A DNA stretch of 64,000 nt from Acidithiobacillus thiooxidans ATCC 19377. GTDB taxonomy: Bacteria > Pseudomonadota > Gammaproteobacteria > Acidithiobacillales > Acidithiobacillaceae. Under the pieces are notes generated by a model that searched no databases, was not told the DNA's origin, and saw only the letters and a program-made list of their open reading frames with translations. The stretch lies in contig NZ_CP045571.1 in assembly GCF_009662475.1 (NCBI RefSeq), forward strand, positions 363,501 through 427,500. Direction: 5' to 3'. The translations under genes and the position numbers were made by a program. Shown piece by piece: positions 14,801 to 27,099 of the stretch; the stretch's first letter is position 1; each line of letters starts with the position of its first letter.

Positions 14801-15984
14801 TCGTCAATGATAATACTCCGGTGACGGCTGGTATGCGGGTTGCTGAATGGGATCCGCATACGCGTCCGATTGTCAGCGAGGTAGGCGGTAGAATATCACT
14901 GAAAGATGCTGTAGAAGGTGCCAGTGTCGCTATTCAGACCGATGAAATAACCGGTCTGTCGACCTTGATGGTCATTGATACGAAACAGCGTCCACCGCAG
15001 GGTCGGGATTTGCGACCGGTCATTGGCATCCTTGATGAAAAGGGCCAAGACCTCAAATTGCCGGGAACCGACTTGCCGGCACGTTATTTCCTGCCCGCCA
15101 GAGCGATTATTGCGGTACAGGAAGGGATGGAGATATTCCCGGGCGACATTTTGGCCCGTCTGCCCGCCGGTACCACGAAAACCCGTGATATTACCGGTGG
15201 TTTGCCACGTGTGGCCGAGTTGTTTGAAGCCCGTCGTCCCAAGGACTTTGCGATTATTGCGGAGCACGAAGGCATTGTCGGTTTTGGCAAGGATACCAAG
15301 GGTAAGCAGCGCCTCATCATTACCGACGAAAACGCTGAACAGCATGAATATCTCATTCCCAAGGGCCGTCACGTTACGGTGTACGAAGGGGAGCGTGTTG
15401 TTCCCGGTGAGCAATTGGTAGAAGGTCAGCCAGTACCCCATGACATCTTGCGGGTGTTGGGTGTCCAGGCGCTTGCCAATTACATTGTCGACGAAGTGCA
15501 GGACGTCTATCGCTTACAGGGTGTGCGTATTAACGACAAACACATTGAAGTGATTCTGCGCCAGATGCTGCGGCGGGTAGAGGTGACTTCCAGTGGGGAC
15601 GGAACCTTTATTACAGGCGACCAGGTGGATCGGGCCCGGGTTGAAGATGAAAATGCCCAGTTGGAGCGGGATGGCAAGGAACCGGCGCGCTTTAAGCCGA
15701 TGCTGCTCGGTATTACCAAGGCCAGTTTGTCCACCGAGTCCTTTATTTCAGCGGCCAGTTTCCAGGAAACCACGCGTGTACTAACCGAAGCAGCGGTGTC
15801 AGGAAAGCTGGATGACCTGCGTGGCCTCAAGGAAAACGTCATTGTCGGTCGTCTGGTTCCCGCCGGCACCGGGCTTGCCTACCATGAACATCGCCGCCGT
15901 CTGAATCGTGGCGAAGTGTTGGCGACTGCTGGGGAATCATCGTCTAATGCTGCAGAAGCCTTGCTGAACAGCGAAAATCGGTAA
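11818..15984 (+). CDS. rpoC: RNA polymerase beta' subunit
   Basis: RpoC (1388 aa) carries the polymerase active site. The N-terminal zinc ribbon has C73, C75, C88 and C91; the catalytic NADFDGDQM motif lies at residues 461-469 with the three Mg-binding aspartates; the second zinc site includes [11 protein letters not shown]. The start ATG at 11818 gives [12 protein letters not shown]. The length is close to E. coli (1407). It ends about 28 nt before the promoter of the str operon. Confidence 0.98.
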   Translation: MDALKDLLKLFKQNDQQEEFDAIRIGIASPDKVRSWSFGEVKKPETINYRTFKPEREGLFCAKIFGPIKDYECLCGKYKRLKHRGVVCEKCGVEVTQARVRRERMGHIELASPVAHIWFLKSLPSRMGMILDMPLRDIERVLYFEAYVVVDPGVTALERGLIMSEDQYLDALEEHGDEFVAKMGAEGIRDLLRGIPLVQEIERIRNELRESNSDTKTKKLSKRLKILEGFESSGNRPEWMILEVLPVLPPDLRPLVPLDGGRFATSDLNDLYRRVINRNNRLKRLLELKAPDIIVRNEKRMLQEAVDALLDNGRRGRAISGPNKRPLKSLADMIKGKQGRFRQNLLGKRVDYSGRSVIVVGPELRLHQCGLPKKMALELFKPFIFNKLEERGLATTIKAAKRLVEQEKPEVWDILEEVIREHPVMLNRAPTLHRLGIQAFEPVLIEGKAIQLHPLVCAAYNADFDGDQMAVHVPLSLEAQLEARTLMMSTNNILSPANGDPVIVPSQDIVLGLYYASQERADAKGTGGMFSDIREVRRAYETGQVGLHARITVRFRGERIETTAGRALLGDILPEGLSFSVINRVLKKKVIGELINTCYRTLGIKDTVIFADQLMYTGFRMATRAGISFGAGDMVTPQEKEGILSRSEDEVKAIQAQYTSGLVTEGERYNKVVDIWSRATDEVAKAMMDRVSKETVELPDGSKVQQDSFNSIFMMADSGARGSAAQIRQLAGMRGLMAKPDGSIIETPITANFREGLNVLQYFISTHGARKGLADTALKTANSGYLTRRLVDVTQDLVVVERDCGSEEGLPMTSLVEGGEVIEPLRDRVLGRVLSEDLLHPNTGEIVIPRNTMLAEQHLGQLDALGVDALKVRSPLTCHSRHGVCALCYGRDLARGHLVNAGEAVGVIAAQSIGEPGTQLTMRTFHIGGAASRSAAQSSLDVKQGGVFHYQSNLRIVTHSSGRHVVVGRNGEVTVTDEQGREKERYKMPYGATLLVNDNTPVTAGMRVAEWDPHTRPIVSEVGGRISLKDAVEGASVAIQTDEITGLSTLMVIDTKQRPPQGRDLRPVIGILDEKGQDLKLPGTDLPARYFLPARAIIAVQEGMEIFPGDILARLPAGTTKTRDITGGLPRVAELFEARRPKDFAIIAEHEGIVGFGKDTKGKQRLIITDENAEQHEYLIPKGRHVTVYEGERVVPGEQLVEGQPVPHDILRVLGVQALANYIVDEVQDVYRLQGVRINDKHIEVILRQMLRRVEVTSSGDGTFITGDQVDRARVEDENAQLERDGKEPARFKPMLLGITKASLSTESFISAASFQETTRVLTEAAVSGKLDDLRGLKENVIVGRLVPAGTGLAYHEHRRRLNRGEVLATAGESSSNAAEALLNSENR

Positions 15985-16001
15985 TTTTGTAAGGTATGTC
16001 C

Positions 16002-16040
16002 GAGGTTTGCCTTGACAGTCAGGGCAAGCCTCACTAGAAT
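16002..16040 (+). promoter_or_regulatory. str-operon promoter embedded in an inverted repeat
   Basis: TTGACA (16012-16017), a 17-nt spacer and TAGAAT (16035-16040) make a near-consensus sigma70 promoter before rpsL. The -35 box lies in the loop of an inverted repeat: GAGGTTTGCC (16002-16011) against GGCAAGCCTC (16023-16032), one G-T wobble. The hairpin could also slow transcription leaving rpoC. Confidence 0.75.
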
Positions 16041-16093
16041 GCGCCCTCTCATCGGTGAGGCTGGGTGCCATCATCGTACTCTGGAGATTGTAA

Positions 16094-16465
16094 ATGCCCA
16101 CATTAAATCAACTCGTGCGCAAGCCACGCAAGCGGCCTGTCGCCAAAAGTAAGGTGCCAGCCCTGGATGCCAATCCACAAAAACGTGGAGTTTGTACCCG
16201 TGTTTACACCACGACGCCTAAAAAGCCGAACTCGGCATTGCGTAAGGTCGCCCGTGTGCGTCTCACGAATGGTTTTGAGGTAAGTAGCTATATTCCTGGT
16301 GAAGGTCATAACCTGCAGGAGCACTCGGTGGTACTCATCCGGGGTGGTCGTGTGAAGGATTTGCCCGGCGTTCGTTATCATATTGTGCGTGGTACCCTGG
16401 ATACCGCTGGCGTGAAAAACCGCAAGCAGTCCCGCTCCAAGTACGGCGCCAAGCGTCCCAAATAA
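16094..16465 (+). CDS. rpsL: Ribosomal protein S12
   Basis: S12 (123 aa) lies at the decoding centre and controls accuracy. The conserved streptomycin region [18 protein letters not shown] contains the lysine and proline residues of the sensitive form, and [17 protein letters not shown] is intact, so no classical resistance substitution is seen. It is first in the str operon, about 50 nt downstream of a strong promoter, with a GGAG ribosome-binding site. Confidence 0.98.
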   Translation: MPTLNQLVRKPRKRPVAKSKVPALDANPQKRGVCTRVYTTTPKKPNSALRKVARVRLTNGFEVSSYIPGEGHNLQEHSVVLIRGGRVKDLPGVRYHIVRGTLDTAGVKNRKQSRSKYGAKRPK

Positions 16466-16491
16466 GCAAAGATTGAAGGAGTTGTTGCGCC

Positions 16492-16962
16492 ATGCCCAGA
16501 CGTCGTGAAGTCCCCAAGCGGATTGTTCTCCCGGATCCCAAGTATAAAGAAGAAGTCATCGCCAAATTTGCGAATGTCATGATGCGTGACGGCAAAAAAA
16601 GCACGGCGGAAAAAATTGTCTACGGTGCCCTTGAAATGGTTGCGGAGCGCAGTAAAAGTGATGCTCTGGAAGTATTTCGCAAGGCCATTGACAATGTCCG
16701 TCCGGTCGTCGAAGTCAAAAGTCGTCGCGTCGGCGGTGCTACTTATCAGGTGCCGGTAGAAATTCGTTCCGACCGGAGAATGGCTTTGGCCATGCGCTGG
16801 CTGCGTGATTCAGCGCGCAAGCGGAATGAAAAATCCATGGGCAACCGTCTCGCCGCCGAGATTCTTGAGGCAGCAGAGAATCGTGGAAACGCAGTTCGCA
16901 AGCGTGAAGAAACCCATCGTATGGCAGAAGCCAACAAGGCCTTTGCGCATTTCCGTTGGTAA
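16492..16962 (+). CDS. rpsG: Ribosomal protein S7
   Basis: S7 (156 aa) nucleates the 30S head and contacts E-site tRNA. It opens [18 protein letters not shown] and carries [14 protein letters not shown] and the C-terminal [13 protein letters not shown], all typical. The space after rpsL is only 26 nt, much shorter than the E. coli rpsL-rpsG gap that holds the S7 repressor site, so autoregulation may differ. AAGGAG precedes the ATG. Confidence 0.98.
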   Translation: MPRRREVPKRIVLPDPKYKEEVIAKFANVMMRDGKKSTAEKIVYGALEMVAERSKSDALEVFRKAIDNVRPVVEVKSRRVGGATYQVPVEIRSDRRMALAMRWLRDSARKRNEKSMGNRLAAEILEAAENRGNAVRKREETHRMAEANKAFAHFRW

Positions 16963-16994
16963 TTGATCGGCCTCTCACCCAAAAGGACTAAACT

Positions 16995-19094
16995 GTGGCT
17001 CGCACGACCCCCATTGAACGTTATCGCAATATCGGCATTATGGCGCATATTGATGCCGGCAAAACGACTACCACTGAACGTATCTTATTTTACACAGGCG
17101 TGTCTCATAAGATTGGTGAGGTGCATGAGGGTACTGCCGTTATGGACTGGATGGCTCAGGAACAGGAGCGCGGCATTACCATTACTTCTGCCGCAACGAC
17201 CTGTTTCTGGAAAGGTATGGATGGACAGCGTGCGGAACATCGCATCAATATCATTGATACCCCCGGACACGTAGACTTCACCATTGAAGTGGAGCGTTCG
17301 TTGCGCGTCCTCGACGGCGCTATGGCGGTTTTCTGCGCAGTGGGCGGTGTGCAGCCCCAGTCCGAAACGGTATGGCGTCAGGCTAATAAATACAAGGTCC
17401 CGCGCATTGCTTTTGTGAACAAAATGGATCGTCAGGGTGCCAACTTCAAGCGGGTAGTCGAGCAAATTGCAACCAAGTTGAAAGGGAACCCGGTTCCGGT
17501 CCAGTTGCCCATCGGTGAAGAAGACCGTTTCAGTGGTGTCATCGATTTGATGAAAATGAAGTCCATCAACTGGGATGATGCCCTTCAAGGGACGCGCTTT
17601 ACTGAAGAAGAAATTCCTGCAGACCTGCGTGAAGAAGCTGAAGCCGCCCGTCACTTCATGATTGAAGCCATTGCTGACGCGGATGAAGAAGTCATGATGA
17701 AATATCTGGAAGGGGAGGAAATCTCCATCCCAGAGCTTCAGGCTGCTTTGCGCAAGGCGACCATTGCTGGCGTAACCGTTCCGGTTCTGTGCGGCAGTGC
17801 TTTCAAAAACAAAGGTGTACAGGCTGCATTAGATGCAGTTTTAGATTACTTGCCTTCGCCTGTAGATATTGAGGCAGTAGTTGGCACGGATCCGGATTCC
17901 GGCGCGCAAATTGTACGTTCTGCCGATGATGAAGCGCCATTTTCTGCACTGGCATTCAAAATTGCTACAGATCCATTTGTGGGCCAGCTGACCTTCTTCC
18001 GGGTGTATTCAGGCGTTCTGACAGCTGGCTCCACGGTATTGAACCCGGGTCGCAATCAAAAAGAACGTATTGGTCGTGTGCTCCAGATGCATGCTAATGA
18101 GCGTCATGAAATCAAGGAAGTTTTGGCAGGTGATATTGCTGCTGCAGTAGGTTTGAAAACTGCCTATACCGGTGACACCCTCTGTGATCTCAATAAACCT
18201 ATTTCGCTTGAACAGATGGAATTCCCTGAGCCGGTCATTCATGTTGCTGTCGAGCCCAAAACCAAGGCCGATCAGGAAAAAATGGGCATTGCCCTGGGTA
18301 AGTTGGCTCAGGAAGATCCCTCCTTCCGGGTGCGTACTGATCAGGAATCAGGACAGACGATTATTTCCGGTATGGGCGAGCTTCATCTTGAAATCATTGT
18401 AGATCGTATGAAACGCGAGTTTAACGTCGAAGCCACGGTGGGTGCGCCTCAGGTCGCTTATCGTGAGACAATCCGCAAGACCGTAGAGGCTGAAGGTAAG
18501 TTTGTCCGTCAGTCTGGTGGTCGCGGTCAGTATGGTCATGTCTGGTTGCGTCTGGAACCTTTGGAACCCGGAACCGGATTTAGTTTCGAAAATGGTGTGG
18601 TTGGCGGTACGGTTCCCAAAGAATTTATCGGACCTACGCAAAAAGGTGTTGAAGAAGCCCTCGAAAATGGTATTATCGCCGGCTTCCCGGTAGTGGACGT
18701 CAAGGTAACCATTTTTGACGGTTCTTATCATGACGTCGACTCATCAGAAGCTGCATTTAAAATAGCAGGGTCCATGGGTTTCAAAGCCGGTGCAGCAAAA
18801 GCCAATCCAGTGCTGTTAGAGCCTATTTTTGCAGTGGAAGTGGTGACGCCGGAAGAATACATGGGTGATATCATCGGTGATATCAATAGTCGTCGCGGCA
18901 TGATGCAGGGTATGGAAGACGAAGCCGGTGCCAAGGTCATTCGTTGTGAAGTGCCGCTGTCGGAAATGTTTGGTTATGCAACGACGGTCCGTTCATTGTC
19001 ACAGGGGCGTGCCACCTACACCATGCAGTTTGAGAAGTATATGGAAGTCCCCGGCCATGTGGCCGAGGCCATTGTCAAGAAAAGTCAGCGCTAG
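16995..19094 (+). CDS. fusA: Elongation factor G
   Basis: EF-G (699 aa) is the GTPase that drives ribosomal translocation. GTP-binding motifs are [28 protein letters not shown] and NKMDRQGA; domain IV holds [15 protein letters not shown] and domain [18 protein letters not shown]. The start is a GTG at 16995 after AAAAGGAC. Its length is that of bacterial EF-G. It is followed by tuf copy 2 after 20 nt. Confidence 0.98.
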   Translation: MARTTPIERYRNIGIMAHIDAGKTTTTERILFYTGVSHKIGEVHEGTAVMDWMAQEQERGITITSAATTCFWKGMDGQRAEHRINIIDTPGHVDFTIEVERSLRVLDGAMAVFCAVGGVQPQSETVWRQANKYKVPRIAFVNKMDRQGANFKRVVEQIATKLKGNPVPVQLPIGEEDRFSGVIDLMKMKSINWDDALQGTRFTEEEIPADLREEAEAARHFMIEAIADADEEVMMKYLEGEEISIPELQAALRKATIAGVTVPVLCGSAFKNKGVQAALDAVLDYLPSPVDIEAVVGTDPDSGAQIVRSADDEAPFSALAFKIATDPFVGQLTFFRVYSGVLTAGSTVLNPGRNQKERIGRVLQMHANERHEIKEVLAGDIAAAVGLKTAYTGDTLCDLNKPISLEQMEFPEPVIHVAVEPKTKADQEKMGIALGKLAQEDPSFRVRTDQESGQTIISGMGELHLEIIVDRMKREFNVEATVGAPQVAYRETIRKTVEAEGKFVRQSGGRGQYGHVWLRLEPLEPGTGFSFENGVVGGTVPKEFIGPTQKGVEEALENGIIAGFPVVDVKVTIFDGSYHDVDSSEAAFKIAGSMGFKAGAAKANPVLLEPIFAVEVVTPEEYMGDIIGDINSRRGMMQGMEDEAGAKVIRCEVPLSEMFGYATTVRSLSQGRATYTMQFEKYMEVPGHVAEAIVKKSQR

Positions 19095-19114
19095 TCGTAA
19101 CGGGAGAGTTCAAG

Positions 19115-20304
<1,190 letters not shown>

Positions 20305-20305
<1 letters not shown>

Positions 20306-20613
20306 TGGACAGTTCAAAAATTCGTATTCGCTTGAAATCATACGATTACCGCATGCTGGATATTTCTGCAGCAGAAATCGTTGAAACAGCCCGGCGGACC
20401 GGGGCTCGGGTATGCGGTCCTATTCCTCTGCCCACCAAAATCGAGCGCTTCACGGTGTTGCGTTCACCCCATGTGGATAAGAACGCCCGGGATCAGTTTG
20501 AACAGCGGACTCATAAGCGCTTGCTCGATATTCTCGATCCCAATGATAAAACCGTAGATGCGCTGATCAAGCTGGATCTTGCAGCGGGTGTCGACGTCGA
20601 GATCAAGCTGTAA
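20305..20613 (+). CDS. rpsJ: Ribosomal protein S10 (NusE)
   Basis: S10 (102 aa) is a 30S head protein and, as NusE, part of the rRNA antitermination complex binding boxA RNA with NusB. It begins [19 protein letters not shown] and has the conserved [20 protein letters not shown] segment. The ATG overlaps the tuf stop codon, so the usual S10 leader for L4 control is absent here. Confidence 0.98.
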
Positions 20614-20632
20614 TTTTAGAAAGGACAAGAAA

Positions 20633-21265
20633 ATGGTAATGGGTCTGATCGGACGGAAAGTAGGTATGACGCGCATCATTTCTGATGATGGACGGGTTTT
20701 GCCGGTTACCGTCATTCATGTGGCACCGAACAAGGTGACCCAGATTAAAGATATCGCCACTGATGGTTACTGTGCCGTACAGGTGGCCTGCGGTGAACGT
20801 CGTCCCCAAAGGGTAACGTCTGCACTGGCAGGACACTTCCGTAAAAGTGGTGTAGTCCCCGGCCGCTTGCTGAGAGAGTTCCGGGTTGAAGATACCGGGG
20901 CATACAGCAGTGGTAGTGAGATTGGTCTTGATGTGTTTACTGCTGGTCAAAAGGTCGATGTAACTGGAACCAGCAAAGGTAAAGGATTTGCTGGGGCCAT
21001 CAAGCGTCATAATTTCCGGAGTAATCGCGCCAGTCATGGTAACTCACGGGCGCACAATGCACCGGGCTCCATTGGTTGTCGGCAGACACCTGGTCGGGTA
21101 TTCAAGGGCAAGAAGATGGCTGGACATTTAGGTGATGAACAGGTCACTACGCTGAACCTTGAATTGGTGCGCATTGATGAAGCTCGGCATTTGCTGATGA
21201 TCAAAGGTGCTGTTCCTGGTGCACGCGATGGTGATGTCATCGTGCGTCCTGCAGTGCGCGGTTAG
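20633..21265 (+). CDS. rplC: Ribosomal protein L3
   Basis: L3 (210 aa) reaches the peptidyl-transferase centre and is an early assembly protein. It starts [15 protein letters not shown] and contains the family signature [17 protein letters not shown] and [14 protein letters not shown], including the glutamine methylated in E. coli at the [16 protein letters not shown] loop. The ATG at 20633 is 7 nt after AAGGA. The longer frame upstream overlaps rpsJ and lacks homology. Confidence 0.97.
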   Translation: MVMGLIGRKVGMTRIISDDGRVLPVTVIHVAPNKVTQIKDIATDGYCAVQVACGERRPQRVTSALAGHFRKSGVVPGRLLREFRVEDTGAYSSGSEIGLDVFTAGQKVDVTGTSKGKGFAGAIKRHNFRSNRASHGNSRAHNAPGSIGCRQTPGRVFKGKKMAGHLGDEQVTTLNLELVRIDEARHLLMIKGAVPGARDGDVIVRPAVRG

Positions 21266-21275
21266 GAGAGAGAAT

Positions 21276-21893
21276 ATGCAAGTCCAAAGTCTGGAAATTG
21301 CCAGCGGCAAAAACAGTCCGGTTGAAATTGCCGACGGTGTTTTTGACGTTCCCTACAACGAAGCGCTGTTGCACCAGGTGGTTGTAGCGCAAATGGCTGG
21401 CATGCGGGCTGCAACTGCGCACCAGAAGAATCGTTCTGCTGTGCGCGGTGGTGGTCGTAAACCCTGGAAGCAAAAGGGTACCGGTCGTGCGCGCGCTGGT
21501 ACAACGCGCAGCCCAATCTGGCGTGGTGGTGGTCGGGTGTTCCCTGCTGGTGGTGAAAACTATCATCAAAAGGTCAATAAAAAGATGTGGGCAGGTGCCA
21601 TGCGTACTGTCCTGGCAGAGTTGTTGCGCCAGGGTCGGTTACAGATTATTCAGCAGGAAGATTTTTCCGAAGCACGCAGTAAAAACGCGCGTGAGTGGAT
21701 TGATCAGGCCGGTGGTACGGATTTTCTCCTGGTCATGGGTGAAGTGCCAGTCAATTTATTCTTAAGCTTGCGCAATTTTCCGAGAGTCGGTATTGCCGGC
21801 TGGCAGGATATCGGTCCTGCAGATCTTCTCCAATATGGCCGTGTGCTGATGGATCAGGACGCAGTCATGAAATTAGGTGAGGTGTACGGATGA
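21276..21893 (+). CDS. rplD: Ribosomal protein L4
   Basis: L4 (205 aa) lines the exit tunnel. The long tunnel loop is recognisable in [20 protein letters not shown] followed by [14 protein letters not shown]. The start ATG at 21276 follows GGAGAG and sits 11 nt past rplC. Its 3' end overlaps rplW by 4 nt (ATGA), so the two are coupled. In E. coli L4 represses the S10 operon; no S10 leader is visible here. Confidence 0.97.
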   Translation: MQVQSLEIASGKNSPVEIADGVFDVPYNEALLHQVVVAQMAGMRAATAHQKNRSAVRGGGRKPWKQKGTGRARAGTTRSPIWRGGGRVFPAGGENYHQKVNKKMWAGAMRTVLAELLRQGRLQIIQQEDFSEARSKNAREWIDQAGGTDFLLVMGEVPVNLFLSLRNFPRVGIAGWQDIGPADLLQYGRVLMDQDAVMKLGEVYG

Positions 21894-22183
21894 ACGCAGA
21901 ACGTAAATATCTGGTCCTTTTGGCCCCGGTTATCAGCGAAAAAAGCACCATGGTGCAGCAGAAGACGAACCAGTTTGTATTCAAAGTGGCGCGCGACTCT
22001 ACCAAACTTGAAATCAAGTCAGCTGTTGAAAAACTATTTGAAGTTCAGGTGTTGTCTGTTCAAACCTGCAATTACTTGGGCAAGGAAAAGCGTATGGGAC
22101 GACACGTTGGCCGCCGCTCTTCCTGGAAAAAGGCTTATGTACGTCTGGCCGAAGGCAACAGCATTGACTACGGCGTGGCCTGA
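21890..22183 (+). CDS. rplW: Ribosomal protein L23
   Basis: L23 (97 aa) surrounds the tunnel exit and docks trigger factor and SRP. It has [12 protein letters not shown] at the N-terminus and the characteristic [20 protein letters not shown], then [19 protein letters not shown] text in the C-terminal half. The ATG overlaps the rplD stop. The length is normal for bacteria. Confidence 0.97.
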   Translation: MNAERKYLVLLAPVISEKSTMVQQKTNQFVFKVARDSTKLEIKSAVEKLFEVQVLSVQTCNYLGKEKRMGRHVGRRSSWKKAYVRLAEGNSIDYGVA

Positions 22184-22198
22184 GGAAAGGATCTAAAA

Positions 22199-23023
22199 AT
22201 GGCATTGATTAAAACCAAACCCACCTCCGCAGGTCGACGTTTTGTCGTTAAGAGCGTAGATACGCGTCTGCACAAAGGGGACCCGTATCCGACGTTGGTG
22301 GAATCGCAATCACATAGTGGCGGCCGCAATAATCATGGGCGAATCACCCGACGTCACCAAGGTGGTGGGCACAAGTCACACTATCGCCTTATTGATTTTA
22401 AGCGCAATAAATTTGACGTTCCCGGTAAAGTGGAACGTATGGAGTACGATCCCAATCGTTCGGCGCATATAGCACTTGTTTGCTATGTTGATGGAGAACG
22501 TCGTTACATTCTGGCCACCAAAGGAATGAATGTCGGTGACGCCATTCTTTCGGCTGAGCAAACGCCGATCAAGCCCGGCAACTGTATGCCTCTGCGCGGT
22601 ATCCCGGTAGGTTCGGTAGTGCACAATATTGAAATGCGTCCGGGCAAGGGTGGTCAGATTGCCCGGTCGGCAGGTGCATCGGCTCAGCTCATGGCGCGTG
22701 ATGGAGAATATGCTCAGTTACGTTTGCGCTCTGGTGAAGTGCGTCGAATTCATGTATCCTGCCGCGCTACCATTGGTGAGGTCGGTAATGAAGAACACGG
22801 ATCTCAGCAGTTGGGTAAGGCTGGTGCCACACGTTGGCGGGGTGTTCGCCCAACCGTACGAGGTGTGGTTATGAACCCGGTAGATCACCCCCACGGTGGT
22901 GGTGAAGGTCGTACTTCCGGTGGTCGGCATCCGGTTTCACCTTGGGGGCAACCGACCAAGGGTTATCGTACCCGTAAAAACAAGCGTACAAGCAATATGA
23001 TTGTACGACGTCGTTCGCGTTAG
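22199..23023 (+). CDS. rplB: Ribosomal protein L2
   Basis: L2 (274 aa) is required for subunit joining and peptidyl transfer. The N-terminal [16 protein letters not shown] and the C-terminal [17 protein letters not shown] segment, with the functionally important histidine of the HPHGGGEG loop, are intact. AAAGGA precedes the ATG. It is the fifth gene of the S10 cluster in conserved order. Confidence 0.98.
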   Translation: MALIKTKPTSAGRRFVVKSVDTRLHKGDPYPTLVESQSHSGGRNNHGRITRRHQGGGHKSHYRLIDFKRNKFDVPGKVERMEYDPNRSAHIALVCYVDGERRYILATKGMNVGDAILSAEQTPIKPGNCMPLRGIPVGSVVHNIEMRPGKGGQIARSAGASAQLMARDGEYAQLRLRSGEVRRIHVSCRATIGEVGNEEHGSQQLGKAGATRWRGVRPTVRGVVMNPVDHPHGGGEGRTSGGRHPVSPWGQPTKGYRTRKNKRTSNMIVRRRSR

Positions 23024-23041
23024 TGGTTAAGGGGATTTGAC

Positions 23042-23317
23042 GTGCCACGTTCCATTAAAAAAGGTCCGTTCATTGATGAACATCTGGACCGTAAAGTACA
23101 AAGTGCACAGGCGAGTAGTAGCCGGCGTCCGATCAAAACATGGTCGCGTCGTTCCACTATTACCCCTGATTTCATCGGTCTGACCATCAGTGTACATAAT
23201 GGTCGTCAGCATATTCCTGTTGTGGTCAACGAGAACATGGTTGGCCATAAGCTCGGTGAATTTGCACTGACACGGACCTTCAAAGGTCACGTGGCTGACA
23301 AAAAAGCCAAGCGATAA
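23042..23317 (+). CDS. rpsS: Ribosomal protein S19
   Basis: S19 (91 aa) forms a head complex with S13. It starts from GTG at 23042 ([15 protein letters not shown]) after AAGGGG, and carries the hallmark [18 protein letters not shown] and [17 protein letters not shown]. rplV follows 11 nt later. Confidence 0.98.
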   Translation: MPRSIKKGPFIDEHLDRKVQSAQASSSRRPIKTWSRRSTITPDFIGLTISVHNGRQHIPVVVNENMVGHKLGEFALTRTFKGHVADKKAKR

Positions 23318-23328
23318 AGGGGAATCAG

Positions 23329-23661
23329 ATGAAATCATCAGCTGTACTTAAAGGACTGCAGATGTCTCCCCAAAAAGCGCGACTGGTTGCTGACCTGGTG
23401 CGCGGCAAACCGGTAGACAAGGCGTTGGAGATTTTGCAGTTTACCAACAAGAAAGCAGCATTGCCCATTCGGAAATGTCTCGAATCAGCAATTGCTAATG
23501 CAGAAAACAATGAAGGTGCCGATGTGGACGCCCTTTTCGTCGAACAGATTCTGATTGACGGTGGTGCGGTGCTGAAGCGCTTTGCGGCCCGGGCAAAAGG
23601 TCGGGGCTCACGGATCCTGAAACGGACCAGCCATATCACGATTGTGGTCGCAGAGAGTTAA
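23329..23661 (+). CDS. rplV: Ribosomal protein L22
   Basis: L22 (110 aa) extends a hairpin into the exit tunnel. [19 protein letters not shown] at the N-terminus and the hairpin tip [20 protein letters not shown] are conserved. The ATG follows GGGGAA and the gene lies between rpsS and rpsC in the canonical order. Confidence 0.97.
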   Translation: MKSSAVLKGLQMSPQKARLVADLVRGKPVDKALEILQFTNKKAALPIRKCLESAIANAENNEGADVDALFVEQILIDGGAVLKRFAARAKGRGSRILKRTSHITIVVAES

Positions 23662-23672
23662 CTGAGGAAGCT

Positions 23673-24335
23673 ATGGGACAAAAAACCAATCCAGTCGGAC
23701 TGCGTCTGGGAATCATTAAGAATTGGAACTCCCGTTGGTACGGGAAGGGCGATTTCCAGGAAAAGTTGCTGGAAGATATTAAAATCCGCCAGTTCATTCG
23801 TGAGAGACTTTCCGGTGGAGCTGTTTCCGATATCATTATCGAACGTCCTGCACGGAGTGCGCGTATCACAGTTCATACTGCGCGCCCTGGTATCGTTATC
23901 GGTAAAAAGGGCGAAGACATCGAAAAGTTACGTCACGATGTGCAAAAGCGCATGGGCGTTCCGGTTCATATTAATGTCGAAGAAATTCGTAAGCCCGAAT
24001 TGGATGCGCAGCTGGTTGCTGAAAGTGTTGCACAACAGCTGGAACGCCGAATCATGTTCCGTCGGGCGATGAAAAGAGCCGTTACCAATGCCATGCGTTT
24101 CGGAGCACTGGGTATGCGCATTAATTGTGCCGGTCGATTGGGTGGTGCAGAAATTGCTCGTACTGAATGGTATCGGGAAGGGCGGGTGCCTTTGCACACC
24201 CTGCGGGCCGATATTGATTACGGTTTTGCTGAGGCGAAAACCACCTACGGTATTATTGGTGTCAAGGTATGGATTTTTAAGGGCGAAATTCTGGAATGGA
24301 GCACGGTACAAAATACCGGTGCTCACCAGAAGTAA
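23673..24335 (+). CDS. rpsC: Ribosomal protein S3
   Basis: S3 (220 aa) lies at the mRNA entry channel with S4 and S5. It begins [14 protein letters not shown], has the KH domain with [14 protein letters not shown], and the C-terminal [18 protein letters not shown] and [12 protein letters not shown]. The length is slightly shorter than E. coli (233) because of a shorter C-terminal tail. TGAGGAAG precedes the ATG. Confidence 0.98.
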   Translation: MGQKTNPVGLRLGIIKNWNSRWYGKGDFQEKLLEDIKIRQFIRERLSGGAVSDIIIERPARSARITVHTARPGIVIGKKGEDIEKLRHDVQKRMGVPVHINVEEIRKPELDAQLVAESVAQQLERRIMFRRAMKRAVTNAMRFGALGMRINCAGRLGGAEIARTEWYREGRVPLHTLRADIDYGFAEAKTTYGIIGVKVWIFKGEILEWSTVQNTGAHQK

Positions 24336-24347
24336 CGGGAGCTTCAG

Positions 24348-24764
24348 ATGCTGCAGCCTAAACGTACGAAATTTCGTAAACAACACAAGGGACGCAATCG
24401 CGGCATAGCGACGCGTGGGAGTAAGGTAAGCTTTGGCGAATTTGGCCTTAAAGCCATTGGCCGGGGCAGAATTACTGCGCGTCAGTTGGAAGCCGCACGG
24501 CGTGCCATTAGTCGTCATGTAAAACGTGGCGGTCGGATCTGGATCCGTATTTTCCCTGACAAGCCCATCAGTAAAAAGCCGGCAGAAGTCCGGATGGGTA
24601 AAGGTAAAGGTAACCCTGAGTATTGGGTGGCGCTGATCCAGCCTGGTAAAGTTCTTTATGAAATGGAAGGTGTCAGTGAGGAAGTGGCCCGTGAAGCTTT
24701 CGCTTTGGGTGCGGCCAAACTTCCAGTGCAGACCGTATTTGTAAGTCGGCGGGTGATGGGATGA
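24348..24764 (+). CDS. rplP: Ribosomal protein L16
   Basis: L16 (138 aa) helps position A-site t[22 protein letters not shown] opens the protein, and [19 protein letters not shown] with [20 protein letters not shown] is the signature, including the arginine hydroxylated in E. coli. The stop overlaps the rpmC ATG by 4 nt. Confidence 0.98.
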   Translation: MLQPKRTKFRKQHKGRNRGIATRGSKVSFGEFGLKAIGRGRITARQLEAARRAISRHVKRGGRIWIRIFPDKPISKKPAEVRMGKGKGNPEYWVALIQPGKVLYEMEGVSEEVAREAFALGAAKLPVQTVFVSRRVMG

Positions 24765-24955
24765 AAGCGCAAGAAATACAAAAACTGGATCTGGCCGGCT
24801 GCCAGACTGAACTCATGCAATTGCTGGAAGAGCAGTTCAAGTTACGCATGCAGCATGCTACTGGTCAGCTCGCCAAGACCACCCGTTTGCGTACAGTGCG
24901 CAGAGATATTGCCCGTGTGCGTACAGCGATTAGTGCCAAGAAGGGAGTGCAGTGA
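24761..24955 (+). CDS. rpmC: Ribosomal protein L29
   Basis: L29 (64 aa) is a small helical hairpin near the tunnel exit beside L23. It reads [18 protein letters not shown] and ends in a basic helix with [15 protein letters not shown], typical of the family. It overlaps rplP by ATGA and rpsQ by one base. Confidence 0.96.
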   Translation: MKAQEIQKLDLAGCQTELMQLLEEQFKLRMQHATGQLAKTTRLRTVRRDIARVRTAISAKKGVQ

Positions 24956-25230
24956 TGAGTGAAGTAAAAAATCCCCGTAGTCTCGTTGGCACTGTTGTTA
25001 GCGACCGTATGGATAAAACTATTGTTGTTCTGGTCGAAAGACGTATCCAGCATCCGCTTTACAAAAAGTATATTCGTCGTTCCAAAAAGTTTCATGCGCA
25101 CGACGCTGATAATGCCTGCCACATTGGTGACACGGTAAAAATTGAAGAATGTCGGCCTTTGTCTAAAACCAAAAGCTGGCGCCTGGTGAATGTGCTCAGC
25201 CAGGGTGTTGTCGAAGGAGATAACGCATGA
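24955..25230 (+). CDS. rpsQ: Ribosomal protein S17
   Basis: S17 (91 aa) is a primary 16S rRNA binder with an OB fold. [20 protein letters not shown] and the region [20 protein letters not shown] are diagnostic. I chose the ATG at 24955 (overlapping the rpmC TGA as TGATG, with AAGGGAG upstream) over the GTG three bases earlier. It overlaps rplN by 4 nt. Confidence 0.96.
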   Translation: MSEVKNPRSLVGTVVSDRMDKTIVVLVERRIQHPLYKKYIRRSKKFHAHDADNACHIGDTVKIEECRPLSKTKSWRLVNVLSQGVVEGDNA

Positions 25231-25595
25231 TTCAGATGCAGACTAGATTAAGCGTCGCGGACAACAGTGGTGCGCGGGAAGTGATGTGCATCAAGGTTCT
25301 CGGCGGCTCGCACAGGCGTTATGCGGACATTGGCGATGTTATCAAGGTCAGCATCAAGGACGCAGTGCCTCGTGGTAAGGTCAAAAAGGGCGATGTTTAC
25401 AATGCCCTGGTCGTCCGTACTCGCAAAGGCGTTCGTCGTGAGGATGGTTCCTTGATTCGCTTTGATACCAATGCAGCGGTGCTGCTTAACAATCAGTTAC
25501 AGCCTATTGGTACGCGTATTTTTGGACCGGTAACCCGTGAATTGCGCGGGGCTAATTTCATGAAAATAATTTCGTTAGCGCCAGAAGTGCTGTAG
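25227..25595 (+). CDS. rplN: Ribosomal protein L14
   Basis: L14 (122 aa) is a 50S protein at the subunit interface. [20 protein letters not shown] is the classic N-terminus, and [20 protein letters not shown] follows. The length equals E. coli L14 within one residue. It opens the spc operon block; no separate promoter is evident between rpsQ and rplN because the genes overlap. Confidence 0.98.
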   Translation: MIQMQTRLSVADNSGAREVMCIKVLGGSHRRYADIGDVIKVSIKDAVPRGKVKKGDVYNALVVRTRKGVRREDGSLIRFDTNAAVLLNNQLQPIGTRIFGPVTRELRGANFMKIISLAPEVL

Positions 25596-25604
25596 GGGAT
25601 GACC

Positions 25605-25925
25605 ATGTTGAAGTTGCGTAAGGATGATGAAGTCGTGATTCTGGCCGGTAAGGACAAAGGTAAGCGCGGTAAGGTGCTGAAAGTTCTTCGTAGCGAATCA
25701 CGGGTGCTGGTGGAGAAGGTGAACATGATCAAGCGTCACGTTCGTCCTGATCGTATGGGCAAGCCTGGTGGCATTGTCGAAAAAGAAGCGCCACTTCATA
25801 TTTCCAATGTGGCTATTTTCAATGCTGCTGCGGGAACTGCAGACAGAGTTGGTTATAAAACGCAGGAAGGCGAACGTAAGGTTCGGGTTTTCAAGAGCAG
25901 CGGCGAAGTTATCAGCGGCCGTTAA
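25605..25925 (+). CDS. rplX: Ribosomal protein L24
   Basis: L24 (106 aa) initiates 50S assembly. It contains a KOW motif, [20 protein letters not shown], and the [19 protein letters not shown] region. Two ATGs compete: 25599, which lies on the purine tract itself, and 25605, placed 6 nt after AGGGG. I prefer 25605 (MLKLRKDDE). Confidence 0.96.
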   Translation: MLKLRKDDEVVILAGKDKGKRGKVLKVLRSESRVLVEKVNMIKRHVRPDRMGKPGGIVEKEAPLHISNVAIFNAAAGTADRVGYKTQEGERKVRVFKSSGEVISGR

Positions 25926-25939
25926 GGGTAAAATATAAA

Positions 25940-26482
25940 ATGGAAGCACGTTTACATACTTTGTACAAAAGCGCCATCGCCCCCAAGCTGATGCAGGATT
26001 TCGGTTATCAAAGCGTGATGGAAGTACCCAAAATTCTCAAAATCACCTTGAATATGGGTGTGGGCGAAGCAGTTGGTGACAAGAAGATTCTTGAAGCCGC
26101 CGTTGGTGACATGACTAAAATTGCGGGTCAGAAGCCGGTAGTTACCCGTGCCCGTAAATCGGTTGCTGCTTTTAAAATTCGGGATGGTTATCCAATTGGT
26201 TGCATGGTGACTTTGCGAGGTCTGGTCATGTATGAGTTTCTCGATCGCCTGGTAACAGTAGCTATTCCCCGCATTCGCGATTTCCGTGGTCTGTCACCAA
26301 AATCTTTTGATGGCCGTGGTAACTACACCTTGGGTGTGAAAGAACAAATCATATTCCCTGAAATTGAATATGATAAAATTGATCGTTTGCGCGGGTTGGA
26401 CGTGGTGTTCACTACCACCGCCAAGAATGATGAAGAGGGCCTTGGGCTGTTAAAAGCCTTCAAGATGCCCTTCCGGCCTTGA
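25940..26482 (+). CDS. rplE: Ribosomal protein L5
   Basis: L5 (180 aa) binds 5S rRNA in the central protuberance. Signature segments include [39 protein letters not shown] and [20 protein letters not shown]. Usual length. In E. coli S8 represses the operon around the rplE start; I cannot confirm such a structure here. Confidence 0.98.
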   Translation: MEARLHTLYKSAIAPKLMQDFGYQSVMEVPKILKITLNMGVGEAVGDKKILEAAVGDMTKIAGQKPVVTRARKSVAAFKIRDGYPIGCMVTLRGLVMYEFLDRLVTVAIPRIRDFRGLSPKSFDGRGNYTLGVKEQIIFPEIEYDKIDRLRGLDVVFTTTAKNDEEGLGLLKAFKMPFRP

Positions 26483-26496
26483 AGGGAGTTTGACGC

Positions 26497-26682
26497 GTGG
26501 CAAAAAAATCATTGATTGCAAAGTCCGAAAGGACCCCAAAGTTTAAGGTGCGTGCGTACCACCGTTGCAAATTGTGCGGACGTTCACGTGGTTACTATCG
26601 GAAATTTGGTCTGTGTCGTTTGTGCCTGCGTAAGCATGCCTCGGCGGGTTCAATTCCCGGTATTGTCAAAGCGAGCTGGTGA
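26497..26682 (+). CDS. rpsN: Ribosomal protein S14, short zinc-ribbon type
   Basis: This S14 has only 61 residues and a complete zinc ribbon (C24, C27, C40, C43 in CKLCGR and CRLCLRK). It thus belongs to the C+ type common in Gram-positive and thermophilic bacteria, while most Proteobacteria have a 101-residue form without cysteines. The start is GTG at 26497 after AAGGGAG. Its place between rplE and rpsH is canonical, so it is the primary S14 and not a stress paralogue. Confidence 0.97.
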   Translation: MAKKSLIAKSERTPKFKVRAYHRCKLCGRSRGYYRKFGLCRLCLRKHASAGSIPGIVKASW

Positions 26683-26691
26683 GGAAACACG

Positions 26692-27087
26692 ATGAGCGTA
26701 ACGGATCCTATTGCTGATATGCTTACGCGCATTAGAAATGCGCAACAAGTAAATAAAGCGAAAGTCTTAATGCCTGCTTCAAAACTGAAACGCGCCATTG
26801 CTCGCGTTCTGGTTGAAGAAGGTTATATTACCGATTTCCGGGAAGAAACACAGGATGGTCATCCGGTTCTGAACCTGACTCTTAAGTATTATGCTGGAGC
26901 CGGGGTTATTGCCGAAATCCGTCGTATAAGTCGACCGGGTGTGCGTATTTATCGGGGTGCTGATGATCTTCCCAAGGTTCGGGATGGATTTGGCATTGCC
27001 ATCATTTCAACTTCGCAGGGAATCATGACTGATCGTGCGGCACGTACTGCCGGGATTGGTGGTGAAGTACTCTGCGTAGTCTCTTAA
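26692..27087 (+). CDS. rpsH: Ribosomal protein S8
   Basis: S8 (131 aa) is a primary 16S rRNA binder and, in E. coli, the spc-operon repressor. [18 protein letters not shown] and the C-terminal [20 protein letters not shown] are diagnostic. GAGGAAAC precedes the ATG. It follows rpsN by 9 nt. Confidence 0.98.
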   Translation: MSVTDPIADMLTRIRNAQQVNKAKVLMPASKLKRAIARVLVEEGYITDFREETQDGHPVLNLTLKYYAGAGVIAEIRRISRPGVRIYRGADDLPKVRDGFGIAIISTSQGIMTDRAARTAGIGGEVLCVVS

Positions 27088-27099
27088 GGGAGATTCAGT

